15,185 bases of DNA from Aquificota bacterium (lineage in GTDB: Bacteria; Aquificota; Aquificia; Aquificales; Hydrogenothermaceae). Positions within the stretch are counted from its first letter, which is position 1, and each line of letters begins with the position of its first letter. Both the position numbers and the translations under genes were made by a program. The notes under the pieces were generated by a model. The model was not told the DNA's origin and made no database searches. It saw nothing but the letters and a program-made list of their open reading frames with translations. Location of the stretch: assembly GCA_013153795.1 (NCBI GenBank), contig JAADDV010000061.1:1-15185 (forward strand). The letters run 5' to 3'. Positions 6,416 to 12,581 of the stretch are shown here, piece by piece.

Positions 6416-7534
6416 ATGAAAACTTTTAAAATATTTTTAGTTAGTATAGCTTTTAGTGGAGTTTTAACAACTTCTAAAGGAGAAATAACTGTAACTGAGC
6501 TTTTAGATGAAGCTCAAAACTCTATAAAATCAGCTTTTGAAAGTGGTTGTCCAGAAATATCTCCTTATGAATATGCAAAAGCAGAAACTTATTATAAAAT
6601 AGCAAATGAAGAAACTTCTAAATTATATCTTCTTGCTGGAAAAGCTGCGGCTTTGAAATCTATAGATTGGGCTTTAAAAGCTATTGCTAAACGATATGGA
6701 GAAGAAACAGATATTTCTTTAAAAGTCCCTTTTAGAAGTTTAAATATTCATTATGAAGTTTCAGTAAAAGATAAAAAAATAAATCCTGCTGAAGCAAAAA
6801 TATTTTCCGAATTTGAAATTTTGAAAGAAAAAATAGAAAATCTATACACGAAGCATGCTTTAGAATGTGCTCCAGAAAATATAGCTAAGGCAGAAGTATA
6901 TTTAAGTGCTGTTGCTGGTATAGATTATCAAGACCCTGAAACAGGAGAAATGAAAAAAATAAAACTAAAAAGAATTGACCAAATAATATTTTTAAATAAA
7001 GCTAAAAAATATATTGCTTTAGCAAGACAGGACATTTATTCAGATAAAGATAAGGATGGGATTCCTTGTTATCAAGAAATTGAACAAGGAACAAATCCAA
7101 ATATTTCGGATTTAAAAAAAGAGAAAAATATAGAAGAAAAAATAGTTAAGGAAATAAAAATTGAAAAGGAAGAGAAGCCTTTAAAAGTCCAAGCTAGAAT
7201 ACATTTTGATTTTAATAAATACAATATAAAAAGAGAGTATTTACCATACTTAAATGTTATCTCAAGATATCTAAAAGCTAATGAAGATTTAAAAGTAAAA
7301 ATAATAGGATACACAGATAATATCGGGTCAAAAGAATATAATGAAAAACTTGCTTATAAAAGAGCTAAAGCAGTAAGAGACTATCTTATAAAAATGGGAA
7401 TTTCTCCATCTAGAATAGAGATTTTAGGAAAAGGAAAGGAAGATTACTTATTTGATAATAAAAACTGGTTAAATAGATTTACAAATAGAAGAGCTGAATT
7501 TTTTGTTATGGAAGTTAAGACCAAGGAAAAATAA
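6416..7534 (+). CDS. Exported OmpA-family protein with thrombospondin-3-type Ca motif
   Basis: Probable peptidoglycan-binding envelope protein. An N-terminal signal (MKTFKIFLVSIAFSGVL) lacks a lipobox Cys. Residues about 25-205 are helical and contain a repeated pattern: CPEISPYEYAKAETYY (45-60) and CAPENIAKAEVYL (151-163). Each is followed by another Ala/Lys-rich helix, similar to DUF4398-type periplasmic helices. A calcium-binding type motif follows, DKDKDGIPCYQEIEQGTNP (210-228), the thrombospondin type 3 pattern. A charged linker, mostly Lys, Glu and Ile (about 232-255), leads to the C-terminal OmpA domain (258-364). That domain has GYTDNIGS (298-305), the YNEKLAYKRAKAV helix and NRRAEFFV (357-364). 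GGAG lies 9 nt before the ATG. The next gene starts directly after the stop codon. Whether it is anchored in the outer membrane is not clear, since no beta-barrel is present. Confidence 0.88.
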   Translation: MKTFKIFLVSIAFSGVLTTSKGEITVTELLDEAQNSIKSAFESGCPEISPYEYAKAETYYKIANEETSKLYLLAGKAAALKSIDWALKAIAKRYGEETDISLKVPFRSLNIHYEVSVKDKKINPAEAKIFSEFEILKEKIENLYTKHALECAPENIAKAEVYLSAVAGIDYQDPETGEMKKIKLKRIDQIIFLNKAKKYIALARQDIYSDKDKDGIPCYQEIEQGTNPNISDLKKEKNIEEKIVKEIKIEKEEKPLKVQARIHFDFNKYNIKREYLPYLNVISRYLKANEDLKVKIIGYTDNIGSKEYNEKLAYKRAKAVRDYLIKMGISPSRIEILGKGKEDYLFDNKNWLNRFTNRRAEFFVMEVKTKEK

Positions 7535-8074
7535 ATGGCATCAGGAAAAACTCACGATATAATAAATTTAGCAGCTTTCCCTGTTTTTGTTTATTATTTA
7601 AAGCCTGAAAGTTTTGTAGGGTTTTTTGCTGGTTATATGATTGGCACTTTTTTTCTCTCTCCTGATAATGATATATTTCATTCTATTCCAAATAAAAGGT
7701 GGAAATTTTTAAGGTTTATATGGAAACCTTACACTATTTTATTCTCTCATAGAGGTCTTTCTCATATTCCTATAATAGGTATGTTATTAAAACTTCTTTA
7801 TTTATTAATGTGGGTATTTATATTACTTTTTATTTTACTTAGCTTGCTTTTGATAGTTATGTATGTTGGAAACTTTACTATTACTATACCTGTAAATATA
7901 GAAAAAACTCCAGAAGAAATTTTAAAATCTGCTTTACTGAGCCCTTTTTCTATATCTTTTTTAGTAGGATTGTTTTTATCTGAAATTGTTCATATTCTAA
8001 CAGATATAGTATACTCTTCTTCTAAAAAACTTATAAAAATTTATAAATCTGCAAACATATCTAAAAACCATTGA
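7535..8074 (+). CDS. DUF2227-type membrane protein, putative metal-binding
   Basis: A 179-aa protein resembling DUF2227 (putative metal-binding membrane proteins, related in pattern to YdjM-like hydrolases). The conserved polar residues are present: H7-D8 near the start, SPDND (42-46), H49, and SHRGLSH (71-77). A long hydrophobic stretch lies at about 84-113 and a second one at about 135-160 that includes SEIVHILTD. The His/Asp set suggests a metal site at the membrane face; no substrate is known. It begins immediately after the stop of the OmpA-family gene (TAAATG), so translation is probably coupled. Only a weak AAGGA lies upstream. Its last 34 bp run antisense into the 3' end of the aldo/keto reductase gene; both reading frames are intact there. 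Confidence 0.75.
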   Translation: MASGKTHDIINLAAFPVFVYYLKPESFVGFFAGYMIGTFFLSPDNDIFHSIPNKRWKFLRFIWKPYTILFSHRGLSHIPIIGMLLKLLYLLMWVFILLFILLSLLLIVMYVGNFTITIPVNIEKTPEEILKSALLSPFSISFLVGLFLSEIVHILTDIVYSSSKKLIKIYKSANISKNH

Positions 8075-9045
8075 GGATAAGGTTTTTCTGGAGCTGTTAT
8101 TTCATCCAGATACTCTACATCTTCTTTAGATAAATCCCAGTCTATACAACCTAAATTATCTTCAAGTTGTTTAAGGTTTCTTACACCTATAATAATAGAG
8201 CTAACAAAAGGTTTTGCTTTTAGCCAATTTAAAGCTACCTGTGCAATTGTAGCATTATACTTTTCTGCAAGTTTTTTAAGTTCATCTAATACAAAATATC
8301 CTTTTTCAAAATCAAATCTTAAAAAAGGCCTTTCCATTCTTGCATATCTGCTATCTTGTGGATAAGGAGCTTCTCTTGAATATTTTCCTGATAAAAACCC
8401 ACCGGCTAGAGGGCTCCATGGAAGTATTCCAAGACCTAAATCTTCACAAGCTGGAACAACTTCAAACTCTATGTCCCTTCCAAGAAGAGAATAATACATC
8501 TGAGCGGAAATAAATTTTGCCCAGTTTTTAGCTTCCTGAAGAGTTACAGACTTTGCTATCTGCCATCCTGCAAAGTCAGAAATTCCTATGTATCTAACTT
8601 TTCCTTCTCTAACAAGGTCATTTAAAGCATCTAAAGTTTCTTCAATAGGGGTGTGATTATCCCACCAGTGAACCTGATAAAGGTCTATATAATCTCTTTT
8701 AAGTCTTTTTAAAGAATCATCTATAGATTTGAATATGTGATATCTAGAAAGACCTCTATCATTTGGGTCTTCAGACATAACACCTCTTACTTTTGTTGCA
8801 ATTATCACATCATTTTTCTTCTTTCCTAAAGCTTTTCCTAAAAGCTCTTCACTTTCTCCAAAAGCATATATATCTGCTGTATCAAAAAAATTTACTCCTT
8901 TATCCAAAGCATAATCAACAACTTTTTGAATTTCAGAAAAACTCATCTGACCTGCAGAACGCCAACCTTTTTCTGTAAAAGTCATTGCACCAAGACATAA
9001 AACTGATACTCTAAGGCCGCTGTTTCCAAGTCTTCTATACTCCAT
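8041..9045 (-). CDS. Aldo/keto reductase family oxidoreductase
   Basis: NAD(P)H-dependent carbonyl reductase with a TIM barrel. Counting from the start chosen here (334 aa), the catalytic tetrad is D55 and Y60 in FFDTADIYAFGE, K85 in ATKVRG, and H126 in YQVHWWD. The C-terminal cofactor signature SSIIIGVRNLKQLEDNL is present, as is LPWSPLAGGFLSGKY. I chose ATG at 9045 over an in-frame ATG at 9069: GGGAG (9056-9052) sits 6 nt before it, and MEYRRLGNSGLRVS is the normal start of the family. The extra eight residues from 9069 would overlap the upstream gene. It is the last gene of a minus-strand run after mre11, 10 bp downstream. The YhdN/Tas type is likely; the physiological substrate cannot be told from sequence. 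Confidence 0.92.
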   Translation of the reverse strand: MEYRRLGNSGLRVSVLCLGAMTFTEKGWRSAGQMSFSEIQKVVDYALDKGVNFFDTADIYAFGESEELLGKALGKKKNDVIIATKVRGVMSEDPNDRGLSRYHIFKSIDDSLKRLKRDYIDLYQVHWWDNHTPIEETLDALNDLVREGKVRYIGISDFAGWQIAKSVTLQEAKNWAKFISAQMYYSLLGRDIEFEVVPACEDLGLGILPWSPLAGGFLSGKYSREAPYPQDSRYARMERPFLRFDFEKGYFVLDELKKLAEKYNATIAQVALNWLKAKPFVSSIIIGVRNLKQLEDNLGCIDWDLSKEDVEYLDEITAPEKPYPQWFLDMFADL

Positions 9046-9055
9046 TCTTAACTCC

Positions 9056-10204
9056 CTACGGTAAATCAAGAATTTCTGGATGCTCTTTTAAGAATTTTTT
9101 CATTTCATCTGTATTTTCAAAAGTTTGAAGAGTTTTTACAGCTTCCTCAACTATGTTAAAAATTTCTTCATCTTCTAATAAATCTTTCAAAGCTTTTAAA
9201 ATATCCTCATTTTCTATACTGTCTACTTTTGCTTCTATTATTTTAGCTTCTTTTGTAAGATTAAATCTATAGTGAAGAACTTTATTTTCTGATAAACCTT
9301 CCTTTTCTAGAAGTTTAGTAATATCTACTAAATCTAGATTTTTTAATACTCCTTTAAATATAACTACTGGCTTTTTTTTACCTGTATCTAATATAGTCTC
9401 TACTTTATTTTTTAGCTCTTTTATTTGAGCTTCTATATTTTCTTCATCTACAACTAAAGATAAAAAAGGTCTCTTTTTTGTAAAAGAATAAAATTTACAC
9501 TTTATTTTTGAGGAAACTTCAACTATGTAAAAGCCTTTTTCTACCTTATCTTCGTTTTCATTATAAGCTGTAAATTCTGTAGAACCTGGATAAACAACTG
9601 TTGCACTGTTTATATATTTTGGCTCCTGCTTTACATGATAATGTCCTATTCCTATATAATCAAAACCTTCAGGGATTTCCTTTTCCATATAAAGGTCTGA
9701 ATTTGGAAAAAGAGGAGCAAATTCTTGATGAAGCATTAAAATTTTAAATCCTTCTTTGTTTAAAGACTCAAGATATTTTTCAAGAATTACTCTTATTCCA
9801 CCTGTTTGTTTAAGACCTGCTTTAGAAATATATTTCAAGCCACCTATATAAATACCATTAAACTCTTTAAACCCCCCATCTACAAGATTTAATCCTATTG
9901 GCTCAAGAATAGCTAAAGGAGAAACATCTCTTACCTGACTTCCTCTATCATGATTTCCAGATATAGTAAAAATAGGAATATTACTTTCTTTAAGTTTTTT
10001 AACAACTTCCAGACCTTCTAAGAAAGTCTGGTTTGAAGGTCTGGAAGTATGAAAAAAATCTCCTGAATGAATAACAAAATCTACTTTTTCCTCAATAGCC
10101 TTATCAACGGCTTCATAAAATACATCAAGAAAATCCTTTTTTCTTTCTTCTAAACCATATTGACTATATCCTAGGTGAGTATCACTAATGTGCAAAAATT
10201 TCAT
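9056..10204 (-). CDS. Mre11/SbcD-family DNA double-strand break repair nuclease
   Basis: Manganese-dependent nuclease that with Rad50/SbcC processes DNA ends and hairpins. All phosphodiesterase motifs are present: D8 and H10 in SDTHLG, D49 in SGDFFH, N84 and H85 in SGNHDRG, H159 in LMLHQEF, and H188/H190 in GIGHYH, followed by YPGSTEFTAY (205-214). The C-terminal half (about 220-382) is Lys/Glu-rich. The 382-aa length and the RPSNQTFLEGLEVV helix look closer to archaeal Mre11 than to Escherichia coli SbcD. It starts directly after the stop of the DUF2892 gene (TAAATG); the only GGAG is about 15 nt upstream, so coupling is likely. No Rad50/SbcC gene lies next to it: the downstream gene is an aldo/keto reductase. 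Codons 53-67 contain a perfect 14-bp inverted repeat. Confidence 0.92.
   Translation of the reverse strand: MKFLHISDTHLGYSQYGLEERKKDFLDVFYEAVDKAIEEKVDFVIHSGDFFHTSRPSNQTFLEGLEVVKKLKESNIPIFTISGNHDRGSQVRDVSPLAILEPIGLNLVDGGFKEFNGIYIGGLKYISKAGLKQTGGIRVILEKYLESLNKEGFKILMLHQEFAPLFPNSDLYMEKEIPEGFDYIGIGHYHVKQEPKYINSATVVYPGSTEFTAYNENEDKVEKGFYIVEVSSKIKCKFYSFTKKRPFLSLVVDEENIEAQIKELKNKVETILDTGKKKPVVIFKGVLKNLDLVDITKLLEKEGLSENKVLHYRFNLTKEAKIIEAKVDSIENEDILKALKDLLEDEEIFNIVEEAVKTLQTFENTDEMKKFLKEHPEILDLP
10005..10048. repeat. Perfect 14-bp inverted repeat inside the mre11 gene
   Basis: ACTTCCAGACCTTC (10005-10018) and its exact reverse complement GAAGGTCTGGAAGT (10035-10048) flank a 16-nt spacer. The spacer contains GTCTGG (10026-10031), which can also pair with CCAGAC of the first arm (10009-10014), so two hairpins compete. 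On the coding strand it lies in the segment encoding TSRPSNQTFLEGLEVV. Confidence 0.85.
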
Positions 10205-10414
10205 TTAGGAACTTTGAGACTCCTGTTTATTAAATAGTTTTTCAAAAATTTTGTCTGAAGGACAAAATCCTGTAAGTGCAGCTAGATAAAGCATAAAGAT
10301 AATAAAATAAATAATATATTTTCCTATCTCATTTCCAGCATTAAGTAAAAGAACAGCTATAAGTAAAATTGTTCCCATCATAAATCTTTGAGCTCTAACA
10401 GCTGTTTTAGACAT
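10205..10414 (-). CDS. DUF2892 (YgaP-like) small inner-membrane protein
   Basis: A 69-aa protein with two transmembrane helices (about 12-27 and 31-49) and the family ending TGFCPSDKIFEKL, where the GxCP motif is typical of DUF2892/YgaP transmembrane domains. The N-terminal NxxxR-like element reads KTAVRAQRFMMG. In other bacteria the domain may be fused to rhodanese or stand alone; its function is unclear. A very strong ribosome-binding site, AAGGAGGG, lies upstream. It is the first gene of the minus-strand unit with mre11 and the reductase. The only Cys is in the GFCP motif, on the side facing the second helix end. Confidence 0.85.
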   Translation of the reverse strand: MSKTAVRAQRFMMGTILLIAVLLLNAGNEIGKYIIYFIIFMLYLAALTGFCPSDKIFEKLFNKQESQSS

Positions 10415-10444
10415 AATAACCCTCCTTAAAGGTTTTAGTTTGTA

Positions 10445-10457
10445 TTTATAATATAAT
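10445..10457. promoter_or_regulatory. Divergent AT-rich promoter region, DUF2892-mre11 unit / NYN gene
   Basis: Two overlapping plus-strand TATAAT boxes (10447-10452 and 10452-10457) precede the NYN gene. On the minus strand TATAAA or TATTAT at the same place could serve the DUF2892 gene. No convincing -35 is seen on either strand, so polymerase binding in the two directions would compete. Confidence 0.4.
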
Positions 10458-10489
10458 ACTTTTTTTCTAAAGTCTTTTAAGGAGAAGAA

Positions 10490-11029
10490 ATGCTATATGA
10501 CCAAAAGTTGAAAGACCTATATAAAAATCAAAGGGTTGCTATATTTTTGGATATACAAAATCTTTACTATTCAGCACGAGATACTTTTAATAGAAAAGTA
10601 AATTTTGAAAGTGTTTTACATAAAGTTTTGAAAGAAAGAGTTTTGATAAGAGCTATTGCATATTTAGTAAGACTTCATGGTGTAGACCAGAAAGCTTTCA
10701 TTAATACTTTAAAACATATTGGATATCAGGTAAGAGTAAAAGAGCCAAAAATTTTTAAAAGTATAGATGAACAGGGAAATCTATGGACTACTATAAAAGC
10801 AGATTGGGATATGGGAATAGCTATGGATGCTATATCTATGGCTGAAAAGATAGATGTTGCAATTTTAGCCAGTGGAGATGGAGATTTTGTTGACCTTGTA
10901 AGATATCTTCATACAAAAGGAGTAAAAGTAGAAGTAGCTGCTTTTAAACAAACTGCTGCAAAAGAGCTAATAGAAATAGCAGATGAATTTATTGATTTAA
11001 CAGCTTTTGGAGAAGATGTATTTTTATAA
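10490..11029 (+). CDS. NYN-domain protein (LabA/DUF88, PIN-like fold)
   Basis: Predicted PIN-like ribonuclease. The acidic active-site pattern is intact: D21 and N24 in IFLDIQNLYYSA, D105/D107/D113 in KADWDMGIAMDAI, and D130/D132 in LASGDGDFVDLV. The length (179 aa) is that of a single-domain LabA/DUF88 member without the OST-HTH/LOTUS extension seen in some relatives. The site TTAAGGAGAA precedes the ATG. It stands alone between a divergent promoter and tRNA-Ala, whose 3' end on the other strand begins one base after its stop codon. The family includes RNA-processing nucleases and the cyanobacterial clock-output protein LabA; no target can be read from sequence. Confidence 0.9.
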   Translation: MLYDQKLKDLYKNQRVAIFLDIQNLYYSARDTFNRKVNFESVLHKVLKERVLIRAIAYLVRLHGVDQKAFINTLKHIGYQVRVKEPKIFKSIDEQGNLWTTIKADWDMGIAMDAISMAEKIDVAILASGDGDFVDLVRYLHTKGVKVEVAAFKQTAAKELIEIADEFIDLTAFGEDVFL

Positions 11030-11030
11030 A

Positions 11031-11103
11031 TGGAGACGACGGGGCTCGAACCCGTGACCTCTGCCATGCCGAGGCAGCGCTCTCCCAGCTGAGCTACGTC
11101 CCC
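11031..11103 (-). tRNA. tRNA-Ala (anticodon GGC), no encoded CCA, C33
   Basis: The minus strand folds as a 73-nt cloverleaf. The acceptor stem is GGGGACG/CGTCTCC with the G3:U70 wobble that identifies alanine tRNAs, then a GCTC/GAGC D stem, an anticodon arm CTGCC-TCGGCAT-GGCAG, and an ACGGG/CCCGT T arm with loop TTCGAGC. The 7-nt anticodon loop places C at position 33, where U is near-universal, and U at both 32 and 38. The discriminator is A and the next genomic bases are TTT, so CCA must be added enzymatically. It begins 12 bp after the epimerase stop codon and may be processed from that transcript. Confidence 0.95.
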
Positions 11104-11115
11104 ATATTTATTATT

Positions 11116-12102
11116 TTATCCTAAACCTTCTTCTATAGAAACATTTTTTAACCAATCTTTATTTTCTAAATACCAGTCTACAGTTCTTTTTAAGCCTTCG
11201 TCTATATCAACCTCTGGTTTCCAATCTAGAAGTTTTCCTGCTTTTTCTATATCTGCCCATGTTTCTTTCATATCAGCTTTATGAAAAGGAAGATATTCAA
11301 TATTTGCTTTTTTTCCTAAAAATTTTTCTATTTTTTGTATTATTTCATTTAAAGATATAGGATTTTTTCCACCACCTAGATTTATAATTTCATACCCTAA
11401 GGGTTTTAAAGCTTTTATTGTTCCTTTTGCGATATCATCTACATATGTAAAGTCTCTTGCTTGAGAACCATCTCCATATAGTTTTATAGGTGTTCCTTCA
11501 TCTATCCATTTTATAAATCTAAAGATACTCATATCAGGCCTTCCTGCAGGTCCATATACAGTAAAATATCTAACAACAGAAATATCCATATCATATAAGT
11601 AGTGATATGAATAAGCCATAACTTCTGCAGCTTTTTTAGAAGCTGCATAAGGAGAAATAGGAGTATTTACTGGAAGAGTTTCTTTAAAAGGCATTTTTTG
11701 ACCTGCATATAAAGAGGAAGTAGAAGCAAGAACCATTTTCTTTATACCTTTTTCTTTCATGACCTCAAGAAGATTTAAAGTCCCTTGAGCATTTGTTGTC
11801 ATATATACATGAGGATTTTCCATAGAATACCTTACTCCAGCTCTAGCTGCTAGATTTATAACTGCATCTATATCATAAGTATCAAATAAAACTCTTAAAG
11901 CATCTAAATTTTCTATATCTACCTTAAAAAATTTAAAATTTTTAAATTTAGAAAGCTGATTTTTCCTCCACTCTTTTAATGTTGGGTCATAATATTTATT
12001 CATATTGTCTATACCTATAACTTCAAAACCTTCTTTTAATAAAAGCTCAGAAGTTTTCCATCCGATAAAACCAGCTGCTCCTGTAACTAGTATTCTTTTC
12101 AA
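11116..12102 (-). CDS. NAD-dependent sugar epimerase, UDP-glucuronate 4-epimerase type
   Basis: Extended short-chain dehydrogenase/reductase that interconverts nucleotide sugars, most likely UDP-glucuronate and UDP-galacturonate, for surface polysaccharide. The NAD-binding glycine motif is TGAAGFIG (7-14). The catalytic residues are Y152 and K156 in PYAASKKAAE, with the Ser/Thr of ASTSSLY (126-132). Group-specific stretches are NKYYDPTLKEWR (35-46), ARAGVRYSMENP (86-97) and VYGPAGRPDMSIF, typical of UDP-glucuronate 4-epimerases. The start is TTG at 12102, with GGGAAG 7 nt upstream; no in-frame ATG fits the family start MKRILVTG. A promoter lies at 12162-12189. No other polysaccharide gene is nearby, and tRNA-Ala follows downstream on the same strand. 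Confidence 0.92.
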   Translation of the reverse strand: MKRILVTGAAGFIGWKTSELLLKEGFEVIGIDNMNKYYDPTLKEWRKNQLSKFKNFKFFKVDIENLDALRVLFDTYDIDAVINLAARAGVRYSMENPHVYMTTNAQGTLNLLEVMKEKGIKKMVLASTSSLYAGQKMPFKETLPVNTPISPYAASKKAAEVMAYSYHYLYDMDISVVRYFTVYGPAGRPDMSIFRFIKWIDEGTPIKLYGDGSQARDFTYVDDIAKGTIKALKPLGYEIINLGGGKNPISLNEIIQKIEKFLGKKANIEYLPFHKADMKETWADIEKAGKLLDWKPEVDIDEGLKRTVDWYLENKDWLKNVSIEEGLG

Positions 12103-12161
12103 AATAAATCTTCCCTTTATATATGTTAGTTTGTATTAAAACAGTTTATAATGATTTAAAA

Positions 12162-12189
12162 ATTAAAAAAAGACATTATTTCATGTCAA
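12162..12189 (-). promoter_or_regulatory. Predicted promoter of the epimerase gene
   Basis: Minus-strand TTGACA (12189-12184), a 16-nt spacer and TTTAAT (12167-12162), giving a leader of about 50 nt. The -35 box overlaps one arm of a small dyad, GACAT-tatttc-ATGTC (12172-12187). Confidence 0.5.
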
Positions 12190-12247
12190 AGAAAACAAAA
12201 TAAAGTAAACTTAAATAAATAAAACCAAACACAAAAAGGAGGCAGCC

Positions 12248-12475
12248 ATGACCAGAGAAGAAGCTATACAAAAACTTTTAGAAACTGACCCTCAATTTAA
12301 AGAGTGGTATGAAGAACATCAAGAATTAAAATGGAAGGTTCATAAATTAGATAAACATTTTCCTCCTGACCCTGAAATCGAAGCTGAAGAAGAAAGATTA
12401 AAAAGAAGAAAACTTTATTTAAAGGATATGATGGAAATCAAAATAAGAGAGTTTATGCAAAAAGCAAATCAGTAA
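12248..12475 (+). CDS. Small DUF465 (YdcH-like) protein
   Basis: A 75-aa highly charged helical protein of the DUF465/YdcH type: F17 and the EEHQELKWKVHKLDKHF helix (22-38), then EERLKRRKLYLKDMM (48-62), which is the family's RLKxxKLxLKDxI element. It probably forms a two-helix hairpin or coiled coil. The function is unknown, and it is soluble with no signal peptide. The ribosome-binding site AAAAAGGAGG is near-ideal. TATAAT at 12147-12152 could be its -10, but no good -35 is present, and the leader would be about 90 nt of A-rich sequence. Confidence 0.85.
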   Translation: MTREEAIQKLLETDPQFKEWYEEHQELKWKVHKLDKHFPPDPEIEAEEERLKRRKLYLKDMMEIKIREFMQKANQ

Positions 12476-12486
12476 TTTATTATTTT

Positions 12487-12507
12487 AGTATTTAAATTTC
12501 AAATACT
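12487..12507 (+). terminator. Hairpin after the DUF465 gene, possible terminator
   Basis: AGTATTT (12487-12493) and AAATACT (12501-12507) form a perfect 7-bp stem around a 7-nt loop. The T run comes only about 10 nt later (12517-12522), so this is a poor terminator by the usual rules. Confidence 0.35.
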
Positions 12508-12533
12508 TCAATAATATTTTTTAATTTAAAATT

Positions 12534-12575
12534 CCCTCCTGCATGTTAAACTTTTTTAGACTTTCTGCAGGAGGG
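12534..12575 (+). promoter_or_regulatory. Hairpin sequestering the Shine-Dalgarno of the porin gene
   Basis: CCCTCCTGCA (12534-12543) pairs perfectly over 10 bp with TGCAGGAGGG (12566-12575) around a 22-nt U-rich loop. The 3' arm contains the ribosome-binding site AGGAGG (12569-12574), 7 nt before the ATG at 12582. No T run follows, so it is not a terminator. If folded, the stem would block initiation; opening it by heat, an RNA or a protein would allow translation. Confidence 0.65.
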
Positions 12576-12581
12576 CTATAA

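Noticed and set aside
9046..9069. In-frame ATG at 9069 as start of the aldo/keto reductase
   Set aside because: The internal ATG at 9045 has GGGAG 6 nt upstream and begins with the family's normal N-terminus; the upstream start would overlap the mre11 stop and lacks a ribosome-binding site of its own.
12172..12187. GACAT-tatttc-ATGTC dyad as a riboswitch or operator in its own right
   Set aside because: Arms are only 5 bp and one coincides with the -35 box of the epimerase promoter; not enough to support a separate element.
12534..12575. Porin leader hairpin as a terminator of the DUF465 gene
   Set aside because: The stem is strong but is followed by CTATAAATG and not by a T run, and it overlaps the porin ribosome-binding site.
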